From positions 31,200,347-31,264,346 of the forward strand of contig NC_054751.1 of the NCBI RefSeq assembly GCF_018143015.1: a stretch of DNA of 64,000 nt, in the 5' to 3' direction. Made by a program: the position numbers and the translations under genes. This document shows, in pieces, positions 38,440 through 49,512 of the stretch (position 1 is the stretch's first letter; each line of letters begins with the position of its first letter). Origin of the DNA: Lytechinus variegatus (taxonomy: Eukaryota > Echinodermata > Echinoidea > Temnopleuroida > Toxopneustidae). The notes under the pieces were generated by a model. The model was not told the origin of the DNA, made no database searches, and saw nothing but the letters and a program-made list of their open reading frames with translations.

Positions 38440-40180
38440 TAAAAGGCTTTCTGCTCTTCAGGTGGTCCTGTATCCCCCCATACCACAATATTTCGCTCTT
38501 CGGGTGTTGGATAGTGGAGCAGTTCAGATTCTCAACAAGAAAATTGGCGCTTCAACAAAATTAATTGAGAATGGCTGGTCTAAAGATTCAGCAGGGAATG
38601 AGAGATAGACTCATAGGTATTCTGAAGTCAGATTTAACTTAATCCATGGTCTAACTCTGTGCTAAAATTATGGGAAGCCAAATGTTTCAAAATTTTGTTT
38701 ACATTGAATGCTTCATGTTTACTGTGCTCTTTACTAATTCTTTCATGGTGAAGACAACTGCTTCTCCTTCCCAGGCAGTTAATGTTTTGGGAGTCAAATG
38801 AGCTGATACATTGAACCTCTACTGGTGTAGATTTATATAACAACTGGCATTCCATAGTTAAACCACAACTTAAAACCAGAGTTTAAATTAAACCTGACTT
38901 CAGAATACGGGCCACAAGGTTGTAGAGAAAACAGAATAAAGGTTTAATTGATATTCAACTTTTTTTATCATGCACAAAATAAAATCAAGGCATAAATTTG
39001 CACTTTGTAATTTGAGAACAAAAATTATGTCACTTGTTGGTCGCCCTGCAACCCCCCCCCCCCCCCCTGGCCCACCCTTCATATCAAAATACCCTGCCAC
39101 TGGCCATCATTTATAAATCGAATTGCAGCAAATATGTGATGTGTACTTCTCAGCGGTTTTCTTACCAAGATATGTTTTTGCATCATTGTAATGTAAAATT
39201 GTTTCATGTGTAAATTGTTATTTGATCCTGTTTATTACAAATCATTGAAGTAATTTATGTTCATTGTGATGTATTAAATCTCTGTGTGTGCCTGATAATA
39301 TATGTGTAGTTCATTATTTGTTATGATATTGAGGGGTTTTTTCAGTCAGAAGTATTTAATTTTGGTTGTGAACATTAAGATATTCTGATGTGAAACTGGT
39401 GATTTTGGTACTGATTTTAATCTGATAAGGACAAAGCATATTTAGACATGGAATGACAAAACGCAAACATTCCATGGCCAAAATCACCATATTCACATCA
39501 GGAAATGTTAAAGTTTTGTTAGTAGGACCGGATAAGTCGAGTAATAGAACCAATTTGTCTACAAACCATTTGGTTTCACCATTTAGGCTATATCCATTTT
39601 TTTTTCTCATATCCACTTGGTCTACAGCTCTATCTAATATACATGTATGTGATTACAAATATGGTACTAGACTCTTTCTGTGGTATTCTGATAAACCTTG
39701 GTTTAACCCTTGTTTTAAACTACCATATGTCTATGGAATGCTGGCTTTATAATATTTCTTTCATAATAATGGCAATTAAAATGAACAGATTAATTTTAAC
39801 TACTGGGTAAGTCATTATATTTCTTTATTTTCATTTTCCTCTAATATCACTAAAATAACTTTTCAACAATTTTTTGCAGTGGTACGAGGATAATTTTTTA
39901 ATTGGTAAAGATGTTGACCACTGGCATTTCAGAAAAGTCTGGTCTAAGTTAACCCAGGTTTAACAAAACCATTGCTATCAGAATACCACCCTCTGAGAAA
40001 TAGACTGTAAACCAAGTGAATATGAAGCATTCAATGTAATCATTGTCCTTTCCCATTACCACACAACTCTCCTGTCTTCACTTTGCACCCCCTCTCTCTC
40101 TCTAAAAATGTTGTTGTATAGCCCTTTTATTCTTTCATTTTCTTTTATTTTACTTTTTTCAAGTAGTGAATTAACAAATT
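38440..40180. other. Non-coding accessory DNA
   Basis: AT-rich DNA with a C17 run near 39051-39067 and a CTCTCT tract at 40090. Two diverged inverted segments around the TTAACTTAGACC / GGTCTAAGTTAACC type motifs (38630-38650 and 39950) may be a foldback remnant. No gene seen. Confidence 0.4.
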
Positions 40181-40729
40181 AAGGGGTACTTCCAGCTGAA
40201 AATAATCCGATTTCAACAGATTAAGAAAAATCAGAGCAAATGTGACACTGAAATTTAATCGAAATTGGCCAAGGAATAGCAAAGTTTTGGCTTTTTGAAA
40301 ATATTTGCATATTTCAAAGAAACAATCCTACGCATGGCTTCATGAATATGCAAGAGCAAGCTGATGTCATTTCTCCACTTATTCTTTTCAATCAAATTTT
40401 GTCCTCCAAGAATGAAACAAATTGTATCGACTTCTGATTTAATGTATAGGAAAACCACTGCTGCAACCTATTTTGTTACAACGGCAGACATTATCATACG
40501 ACATATGAAAAATTGAGATAATTATGATATCATGTAACAATATAAGAAAAGGGGAAAATCAGAACATGACATCATCTCACCTAATGCATGTTCATGACAA
40601 TCAAAACCCTTTTCTCGCAAATATTGCTTAACTTTAATTCAATAATGCTATCAGATTTGGCTATAATTTTCAGTGTTTTCCTCATTTAATTTTACTCTTT
40701 ACGATTATTTTCAGCATGGAGTTACCCTT
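40181..40729. mobile_element. Foldback MITE with AAGGGGTACTTCCA ends
   Basis: Left AAGGGGTACTTCCAGCTGAA, right TTCAGCATGGAGTTACCCTT, with AATAATC/GATTATT continuing the arms and CATGACATCATCTC / GATGTCATTTCTCC inside. Same general build as the TTAAAGGACAAG family but different ends. Confidence 0.83.
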
Positions 40730-42490
40730 CAAATCATTGCAAATAATGCCTGAATGCTCTCTCTCATTGATCATTTCATCTTCTTGACTTTCTACCATGA
40801 ATCTTCTCTTCATACAATACATGAAATAAATACCAACACAAAATGAATATTTAAATAGTGTATAATACCTTTATTTTACAAAAACTTGATTATACCTAAA
40901 ATGAGGTACGCATGTAATTTGGCACAACCGTTTTCATTTAGCGTTTTCTTTGGACGTACAGTACATCTGTCTTCACAATGTCGTTGCCCTAATACATGTG
41001 CATGTAAATACTTGAAAGAGTTAACAAATTTGTACAATTTTGTGGAAATCAATAGACTCCAAGAACAACTACATGAAACTATACATGACCCATTTTTGCC
41101 ATACTACATGTACATTTCACAGACTTTTTGTGTGAATGTGACAGCATAACATTTACACATAACCCTTTTTGCCTGAAAATGGACCTTTTATCAATGTGCC
41201 TTTCTTTCTTTATTCATTTTGTTCAAAATTAATTTGGCTTTACATTAATTTTCCTTTCCTAACGTTATTATGGATATAAAGAATAGTATAAAAAATGTTT
41301 TTGCAAAGTGCATTTTAAAACATATATGCAACTAGTAAGCACATGTTTAGTCAAATGGTTGAAATTGTTCAAAAGAAAAGCATTACTTTTTTCATACACT
41401 TTCTGTCTTTCATTATACACAGACATAATACAGCATGTACAGTTATTATCAAAGCAAAATTGATAATCAAGGTGACTTTATTAATGTACCTCTGACTTAA
41501 AATACTATAACTTAGAACAAAACTTTCTCTGAATATATTTTTCTTCCCATATACAATACACACAACTTGTAAACTCATAAGCTAATTAAAGAAAATTATG
41601 AGTAGGGCAAGACTCATTAATGTACTAAATGTAAAGAAAATCCTCTCCGGCAGTTAGGATGCTTTGGACTTTCCATGTCAAAACAACTTTGCTATTTTAG
41701 ACCTTTTTTTTACAATTTGCCCCCCCCCCCCCTTCAGGCCCCAGCCAACAATCATGTGACTGCCGCGAAAATTTGCAAGCGCATAGAACCAGATTTAAAA
41801 TACAAGACTGTACAAAAACATTTTTTTAATGTTTTTTTATTACTGTTCTTAAGTATTTAATCACGCAAACAGGTATTTGAAATTAGGTATGAAATTTAAA
41901 AGTTATCTAAAGAAAAATTGCAAAAACAGAATTAAGTTTATATGAATTTTTATATTTTGTGAATTCCTTCATTTGACTTCATTTTTTATTTTTTGATGAT
42001 TTTTATTGGGACTATTTTGCTATCATAAGCAGCATACATGTGTAAAAAAATAAATCCATTTAAACCAGCAAAATTAGAAATAATCTTACATGGTTTTTGA
42101 TTGAAAACACAATTTGAATTGACTTTGTACACAAAATAACATTTTTGAGCAAACTTTGGGTCTGACTTGCACCTACCAAATGTTCCATCATTTTGGAAGC
42201 GTGATCCCGGCATTGCAAATTTGGTTTTAAAAGATGCGCAAGACTTCTAAGTAAAAAGTTAGCGAGCAGCATGGTCGCAAAATTTGTGGGGGCCGGGGCT
42301 CAAGAAAATAGAAATATCAATACACAAATAAGGCACAGATGTGAAGGCATTGGTAGGTTTCGTGAGCATAAGGTAACTATGGAAAAGTTTAGACTTTAGC
42401 ACATGCTCAAAAAACCTACCAATTTATGAACAAACCGTTATATCATATTTTTGTAATGGTGGAATTTTTTGGCGAAAATCTTTTTTTTTT
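40730..42490. other. Non-coding accessory DNA
   Basis: Microsatellite-poor AT-rich DNA with a C12 run near 41721. The stretch about 41970-42260 is related to the dispersed repeat at 12900-13130. No exon is supported. Confidence 0.45.
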
Positions 42491-42882
42491 GTAACCATGC
42501 ATAAGTAATTACTGACGCATGGCTATCCATGCAACTGGTAAATTTGCCATGCCTACATGTAATAAATTAGAGACTGATTTTCCGTTTAGAAAAAACGGTC
42601 TTTTTCCGTTTCTGAAAATCTGCAATTCCATTTCAACTCGATCTAAAAATGAAATTCCATTTTGTCACTGAAAATGTACACAGTAAAAACCGCGATTCTG
42701 TTTTGCAAAGTTTAATTCCATGAAGTTTTACATGAAAAGTATAAGAACTAAACAGACTTTCAGTTTTATACACTGGTAAAACGGAAAATAACTGTCATTT
42801 TTAATAGTAATTACCGACGCATGACACATTCACCAAATGTATAGTGGGCCACGCGTCCGTAATTACTTATGCATAGTTGCCA
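42491..42882. mobile_element. MITE with CATGCATAAGTAATTAC ends
   Basis: Left TAACCATGCATAAGTAATTA and right TAATTACTTATGCATAGTTG are inverted, extended by GACGCATGGC / GGCCACGCGTC. About 390 bp, with inner GTAATTACCGACGCATG. No ORF. Confidence 0.8.
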
Positions 42883-42959
42883 TTCTATAAATATCATCTA
42901 TGGATCTGCCAATGCAAAATCAGAATTATACAACACTACCCTTAATATTTTAAAATTAT

Positions 42960-43400
42960 TACTTCTGTGACCTTTGACCTTGACTCCAAAATCTACATAC
43001 AGTAATACGGGTCTTATTTCATATTTGCCACTATGGCAACCACCATCGTAACATGGCTTCACAACCAATCACAATTGAGGTTAGTATAGTGACCAGTTGC
43101 TAAAATGGCAAAGTTGCAATGATTGTAACTCTTTTTATAGGTCCCCCAATCATTGTTCTTTCCATAAACAGGCCAATTTAAGTGGATCCCTGAAACAGTT
43201 ATTTTTGTGATCTACATGTATAGAGATTTTTGTCACCTATGACCTTTGACCCTGTGACCAAAAATCTAATTGGATCATTGTTTTCATGTTAAGCAATTGT
43301 GGGCCACGTTTTACGTTGGTCATTTAAAATGTTCTCTGGTTACCGCGATAATTTTGTTTTCAGGAAAAACCTTTGTGACCTTTGACTTCATGCAGTTCGT
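42960..43400. repeat. Degenerate TGACCTTTGACC-containing repeat
   Basis: GTGACCTTTGACCTTGA near 42968, TATGACCTTTGACCCTGTGA near 43237 and TGTGACCTTTGACTTC near 43375 recall the tandem unit at 13131-14036, but the intervening sequence differs. A diverged relative or chance reuse of a common motif. Confidence 0.45.
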
Positions 43401-43503
43401 ACATCTTTGGTTATCACAAGAACAAGATCTACATGTGTATGGATGGTGACCCATAAAAATATATGTACAGGCCCAAGATGGCAAAAGAGGATTCAACTAC
43501 ATG

Positions 43504-43668
43504 TAGGAGGAAGTACAAAACCATGGACTATGCAGGTCTATTATTGTGGAATAATTAGCTCGTATTCAGCGCCCTTTGCAAAAAGAAAACATTATTGGAC
43601 CTTCCTAAGCATATGCATGGAATCATATACAAAATCTGCATAGTCCATCGTTTTGTACCCCCTCCTAG
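43504..43668. mobile_element. Short MITE with TAGGAGGAAGTACAAAA ends
   Basis: Left TAGGAGGAAGTACAAAACCA and GGACTATGCAG; right CTGCATAGTCC and TTTTGTACCCCCTCCTA. About 165 bp, non-coding. A single similar end (TTTTGTACTTCCTCTCCTA) is at about 29705-29722 in a FIGNL1 intron. Confidence 0.85.
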
Positions 43669-43914
43669 TTTTAAACCTTTTTCATGAACTAAAGCTGATA
43701 GTTCCAGCATTATCTATGATGGAAGGAGACATCTAAGCAAGCCTTGAAATGAGACCATCCTGTTGCATTTAATTGATGTACTAAGTATGTTCACATCTAC
43801 CGCTGATTTCATACTACCACCGAACTTATCTGTGCCTTGGCAGGGAACTAAATGTATGGTGTATGATATGGTGAATGGTGCCAGGTAAACTGACTTTTCT
43901 TTTGTGAATTACTT

Positions 43915-44257
43915 CAGGGTTCCCAGCTTATCAAGAAAGAGAAATTCCCTGATGAAGTTTAAAAATTCCCAGATAATTATTTAAACCCATTCACAGTTTC
44001 GCATCTTTCCAATTTTTGCAGTAAAATATATGTATAAAACCCCACAATATCCAGTCATTCAATGGATTTTGCTTTGATATGCAACAAAATATAACAAGTC
44101 TGACTGACTACCGTGCTTTCAACTTTTGGGCCAATCAGAGTTCATTGATTTTTCTCTAATTTAAGGGATTTTTCCCTAAATTTAAGGAATTTTCCCCTGA
44201 TTTGAGGGTTTTTTTTAAATCGAATTCCCTGATTTCCCTCATTGGCTGGGAACCCTG
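43915..44257. mobile_element. MITE with CAGGGTTCCCAGC ends (hAT-like)
   Basis: Perfect 13-bp inverted ends CAGGGTTCCCAGC / GCTGGGAACCCTG, then AATTCCCTGAT in both arms. TACTT on each side is a plausible target duplication. CAGGG ends are typical of hAT elements, although an 8-bp duplication would be expected and only 5 bp match. Non-coding. Confidence 0.85.
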
Positions 44258-44630
44258 TACTTTCAATTTACTCTTCATCTGAATTTATATCTCATAATAT
44301 AATCCTTTGTGAGCTTTATAATATGATGAGCTAATACACCAGTCAAAGAAATGGAACAAAAACTTTTCTTGTGCAAATTCTTCTTTTTTCAAAAACAAAT
44401 TATGCATCTCCTTGGTTTTAGATGCATACTGTAGCCTTTTCACAATCTCAAGATGCCAAAACTAAATGGTGGAGTTTATGAGTGTTTAACTATGTTATTC
44501 AAGCAACATAAGAAAGAAATACTAGTAAGGTACTACATGTAACTCAGATGATAAATAAAATCTTTGTTAAACCCTCCATTGTCCAGTGAAGGCTCATCCT
44601 CAGACTGTCCAGAGTATTCCATGGCTCCTC

Positions 44631-44999
44631 TCAAGTGGTTCTCAGCTCGGTGAGGGTAGTGCTGCAACATTCTGGACACCTCTCAACGTCCATGAGATGA
44701 ATGGTGTTGGGATGAGACGGGCACTGAATCCTGACCCTTCCTGCTAGCATCAGACCACACGAACAGCAGGCCACGCTGGTATGCTCCCGGTTGCAGATAC
44801 AGCCTGGCACGGATGGGGTGGTATCCATTGCGATCTCCTTGGGAGACGTGCTTCGAGAACGTAGTGTCTGAAGGGCATCTGAGGTGGTCTTCCGTTGTGG
44901 TGATGATGACCATGTGTAGGATTCTGTCGGGCCTGTCTGGGTTCCTCTTGATGTTGGTTTCCTGGCTCTGTGGTAGTCGGGTATGTTGTTGTTGGTCAC
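44631..44999 (-). CDS. Last exon of an unrecognised small cysteine-rich (zinc-ribbon-like) protein
   Basis: An open exon behind a good acceptor (TTCCTCTGTTAATAG) at 45000, ending at a stop at 44631. It encodes 122 residues, starting VTNNNIPDYHRARKP if the junction phase is zero. The first 70 residues are Ser/Thr/Arg/Pro-rich and look disordered. The C-terminal half holds regularly spaced cysteines: CIC, ACCSCG, a lone C in RIQCPSHP, then CPEC, a layout expected of a zinc-binding ribbon. No catalytic motif is visible. Upstream exons were not found with confidence; a candidate donor at 50209 reads in phase but lies inside a transposon, so I do not adopt it. The exon is GC-richer than its surroundings, which supports it being coding. 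Function unknown. Confidence 0.7.
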   Translation of the reverse strand: MTNNNIPDYHRARKPTSRGTQTGPTESYTWSSSPQRKTTSDALQTLRSRSTSPKEIAMDTTPSVPGCICNREHTSVACCSCGLMLAGRVRIQCPSHPNTIHLMDVERCPECCSTTLTELRTT

Positions 45000-45416
45000 C
45001 TATTAACAGAGGAAGAGATAACAGTCATATATTAGGACATATAGGAAGTTTATTCTGCCACTTTAACAGTCAGATAAATGCCTTTATTATTAAGTCCACT
45101 TCAACTAAAGCAGGTATAATTCTGTGGTGAAATAATTATGGTGGCTGTATCTGCTTAAAAAAAGAAATACACCTGTACTTGAATATTTGATTTCTCTTAT
45201 TTACTGTGATTTTCCCAGATGCCAGGGGGACCTTCTTTTTAGGTACTTATCTGTGATTGTTTTGATTCATGTTATTTTTTTTTATATCTATCTTTTTAAC
45301 TTTATGACCCTGGGAGCAACCTCGATAGGTACATGTATTTGTCCTTTGTTGCTCCCCAACATTCTAGATATATTATATATATTTTTTTCTGTATTGTAAT
45401 TTTTTTTATCTTATAA
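45000..45416. other. Probable intron of the cysteine-rich gene
   Basis: AT-rich, T-tracts, a TATATTATATATA run near 45370. No exon seen. Confidence 0.4.
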
Positions 45417-45524
45417 TTGACGCCTGTTGCCGTGGTTATCCACGCTATTTTATTCATGAGTCCACTCTTCAAACAGTGGACTCATGAATAAAATAATGTG
45501 GATAACCATGGTAACAGGCGTCAA
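45417..45524. repeat. Long hairpin, two 50-bp arms with 8-nt loop
   Basis: The left arm TTGACGCCTGTTGCCGTGG ... GAGTCCACT (45417-45466) pairs with AGTGGACTC ... GGTAACAGGCGTCAA (45475-45524) with about four mismatches. Much too symmetrical for chance. It could be a snapback MITE or could transcribe into a long stem. Confidence 0.9.
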
Positions 45525-46517
45525 TTTGGCGCACTGTGACAAAAGCGCGCATCAGCATTGGAATGTTTTACACAAGCGCCGATATGTGCTAAATTAAGCG
45601 TAATTTATAACAGGAAATCTTCATAAACCATGGACTCAACCATGGATTTTCAAAACCACCTTTGTGAATTTTGGGCCTTTTAGTTTAGTTGAAGGATTAC
45701 AAAGAGCCATTTCAGTTCACAAAAGAAAAACTAGATATGTTCTGAACAGGAAGTATGTAAAGTCATTACTGTAATATATTGAAAACTCTGAGCAGTGATT
45801 TCATCAACTTATTCTTTATTTTCCATTTGGCTTTGATTCTGTAGGTGAATCCAGTTGGGTTGTAAATATTATGTATTCATGTTTTATGCAAACACACTTT
45901 ATAGGCAGTGGTAGGATATGCATGCATGCAAATGATGCAATGCTTTAAGTTTTTAATCAAAAGAAGTAGGCCTATTGTGTGAATACTATAGTTTTGTCTC
46001 CACACATCCTATTACAGTAACTATCAGTCAACTGTCCAGAACAGGTGATTTTGCTCAAGACTTCATAAAGCAACAATGGACCATCTTCTATGGATGCTGG
46101 TTAATCCTTCTATTGTTATTTAGATTTAGATGCAAGGTTTAAGCTGGGTTCAAAGCAAAGTTCCAAGAGGCAAGTCTATTCAACATCCTGTTATTGATTT
46201 TCACTAGGTGAATGAATGAAGCGTGTTAGAGTTATCAAATACCCTTTAAAAGAAGTTTTACAAAAACCTAATAAATTTATAAATCATCTCAATCAAATGA
46301 AAGTGATAAGACCAAAAGTAACAATGCCTTAGCTGCAAGCAAATTATCATCCATTGTAAGATTTGCTTTCATTTCTAAACAGTGTCTAGATAAAAACGAC
46401 CAACAAAAGCAAATTGAATTTGTTGAGGGATGGATTTACTTTATTGAAAGTAAAAAGATTGCTTCTGACAGAATGAGTGGTTTATCAACAATACCTCAAC
46501 CATTGAAATGAATACCA
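45525..46517. other. Non-coding stretch
   Basis: No repeat ends, RNA or exon recognised. A TGCATGCATGCAAATGATGC run lies near 45918. Confidence 0.45.
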
Positions 46518-46971
46518 TGTTTACACAGTGACACGGCTCGGGGGTTCGACATGCGAGCCGTGCTCAACACGGCAATTTTATGCTGTGTAAACGCGATCAG
46601 TGTGATCCGCGAGCCGTGTCGAACACGGCTTTTTTGATCCGCCAAAATCGTAGGTTTCAACCCGCGAGCCGAGTCAGACTCGGCAATTTTTTCGTGTGTA
46701 AACAGAAAGCCGTGTCGAACTCTCTTGACCAGGTCACTGCGCGTGCTTTCACTTTTGGCATTGTTGTTGTTCGCACGGACAAGATTCGATTCCGGCGGTG
46801 AATTTCCCGCGTTTAATTTGTGACGTCATAATTCTTCTTCCGTTCGAGATCCGCAAGCCGTGTTGAACTCGCCTTTTTATATGTACGTATAAACGCGATC
46901 TCTGATCCCTTCTTCGCAGTGTTCAACCCGGCTCGCGGATTCAACACCCGAGCCGAGTCAATGTGTAAACA
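46518..46971. mobile_element. MITE with TGTTTACACA ends and CACGGCTCG motifs
   Basis: Left TGTTTACACAGTGACACGGC, right (complement) TGTTTACACATTGACTCGGC. The interior repeats GCCGTGTCGAACACGGC-type palindromes separated by TGTGTAAAC. About 454 bp and CpG-rich in AT-rich surroundings. No ORF. Confidence 0.87.
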
Positions 46972-48610
46972 CAGTAGAAATCGAAGCTATTAATTACGTT
47001 TATCTAAAAAAGGTCAACAAAGATCACACACTTTGCCTGAGAGCACCAAGTGAACAGACTTACATGTACTAATGGTATTGGAAGTCTAATTTCTTGAAGT
47101 TACCTTGAGGGCCACATCTCACTGTCTTCACAGCGAGGATGTACAGATGAGTGTGGCAGGGTTAAGGAGGCTCCTAGAGCCCATTTAAAAACCCAGTTTT
47201 GATCATTTTATCTTAAATTGCAGGAGAGTTCTTGCCTCAACTGTGGCAGTCAATTCCATTGATCAACAACCCTTTGGCTGAAGAAGTGTTTCCTTATATC
47301 CAAAATTGGGGTGCCCTTATAGGCCTAATCACAAATCCAAAGATGTTTTGAAGATTACAAGAACCTGGCGATTTGGGTTTATAATTAAACCTCTGCCTTT
47401 TCTGTCCAAAGCAGTGGAATTATGATTGGATTAGAATTGAATCAGTCATTTGTGAGTCCTGAAGAAAGGGAACTGTTATCTGCCTTTGAAATTATTCTTT
47501 TCCAGACAGAACACTGTGAAAAATCTGTAAAAACTGTAAAGTACAAAAGAAAAATAATAACATATCACAAATACAAGGTTTTAGCATCAATTGATCTAGA
47601 GCATAGATGAAACAATATTCTAGAAGTAACTTTTTTAATAACAAGGATATTTCTGCCTTCCTTAAAAAAATGTGAAATGAGAAATAAAAGTTCATTTTGA
47701 ACAAGAGAACAAATTTGCCAAGGAACTCTGTGCCCTTCCCCCCCCCAAAAAAAAAAAAATAATAATAAAATTGAATCATAGTACAATACATCTTTTATAT
47801 ACTTGTTAATAGTTCAGTATCACATTTTTCTTTGAGTCATATTCATGCAGTCATCAATGTTTAGGAATTGAGGCCATTATTCTAATGATTGTTTTTATAG
47901 TTGGAGTTAACTCAAGGCAAATCTCCACAAATTGTCCATTTGCAAAAATTGTAAAATCTAGCATAACAAAACAATTTTTATTTCAAAAGGGGATTACAAC
48001 ACTCTTTAGATTGATCGGTACTGTACATGTACCTTGTTAAAGCAAAATTCAATTTTCAGTTTGATTTTAAAATTACATTTGGGCTGGATAAAGCAAGTAT
48101 TAAACCGAATACTTTAATGTATTCAAGCAAATTTTTTCACAAAGAATATTTAGAGGACTTAAAATTTTATGGAATTTTCAATTTTTAACGAGTGAGAATT
48201 CAGACATAATTTTGAAAAATAGAATTATTCTAAACTTGGTGATGAAAGTTAGAGCAGAAAAAAAGCAGGAGAAAAATTGAAATAAGAAAAGATATGAAGA
48301 AATGAGTCAACACTAAAACTTCAGTAAAAAGTGCATGATCTGAAAGAAGATCTAATACAGTTGAGATTAGGGGGGGGGGAAGGGTTCATGATTTAGATCA
48401 GGGGCTGAATAGACTACTACCCAGTTGTTGTTTCTCTGGACAGTTTGTGTGTCTAGATAATAAATTTTGAACAGCCATTTCAAAACATTTTAAAATATAG
48501 ACCCTATTGAAATTAGATCTAACATTAGATCTAGGTTTTCCAGTGCAATTAAATTCCAAAGACAAAAAAAAAGGTTTTACCATTTTAATTAAGTGTCCGG
48601 ACACTTACAT
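46972..48610. other. Non-coding stretch
   Basis: Contains GAGTTCTTGCCTCAACTGTG ... CAACAACCCTTTGGCTGAAG near 47225-47290, which recalls retroelement-derived sequence, but too little is left to classify. Homopolymer tracts occur near 47740-47760 and 48370. Confidence 0.4.
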
Positions 48611-48614
48611 GTAG

Positions 48615-49053
48615 TGACATGCAGATGAGTCGGTCAATGATGTCCACCACTCACTATTTCTTTTGTTTATTATTGTTTGAATTATACAATATTTCATTTT
48701 TTACAGAATTGACAATATGGACTAACTTGACTGAACCATACAGTAATATTCCACATGTTCAGGGAGGAATTAATCATTGTTTCACTTGACAATGAGAGGA
48801 AAATTTGAATATTTCAAACGATAAAATACATAGAAATAGACGGTGAGTGAATGACATCAACAGTCTCCCCATTTGCATACCGACCAGGATGTGCATATAA
48901 CTGTTTTGTGAAATTAAGCGAAACTTTGAAATGTCATGATTTCTTATTTTACATTACATCTCATTTTGATGAAATTTTTGGTGTTACACTTGTTGGATTT
49001 TTCTCTTTTTATTCAAAAAATCAAATTTATTGTTGAGGTGGACTTTAGTTTAA
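48615..49053. mobile_element. MITE, TTAAAGGACAAGTCCACC family, 5'-deleted copy 5
   Basis: Carries the central CACTATTTCTTTTGTTTATT and AGGGAGGAATTAATCATTG segments and the right arm ending GAGGTGGACTTTAGTTTAA. The left terminal arm is missing or unrecognisable. Confidence 0.8.
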
Positions 49054-49510
49054 GTCAATAGCTCTGACCATAACCAGATTGGACTCACAATGTTTCGATA
49101 CATAAAATAATAACTAACTCAAACGTTTCACAATTGCAAACTGAAACGACCCTCCCCCCACGATCCTCAGACAGGCGGGCCCATCATTGCTACCACCCGG
49201 GACTGGCCCCACCACTCACCAGTCAGCGTTTCACCAACAAGGTCAGTGTCACTGTCACTACTTTAACAGAACTATTTTATTCATTCTTTCTTACCATCAT
49301 TTTCTCGTTCCCTTTAGCTCCTTGTTTCCATCCACTTCCATTATCGTTCCGTAAAGCTTCAAATCCTTGAATTGCCCTCCGTGACATGATTGAGATAAAG
49401 TTTGGAATTGTCTGTTTGTCTGATCTTCTGAAAATTTTTGAGTCACATGCGCAAATGTGGTTGTTATTGTTTTGAAACGCAGTACGCGAGATCTTCGGAT
49501 CGTTAATTTT
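49054..49510. other. Mixed-composition stretch, no gene confirmed
   Basis: A GC-richer segment at 49140-49240 has open frames on both strands and GT dinucleotides in donor-like context (CAACAAGGTCAGTG, CTGACTGGTGAGT on the minus strand). No partner exon in phase was found, so I do not call an exon. Confidence 0.35.
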
Positions 49511-49512
49511 CG

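Noticed and set aside
44683-44913. Second open frame in the cysteine-rich exon
   Set aside because: The alternative frame lacks the cysteine spacing and reads as an unstructured shadow of the main frame.
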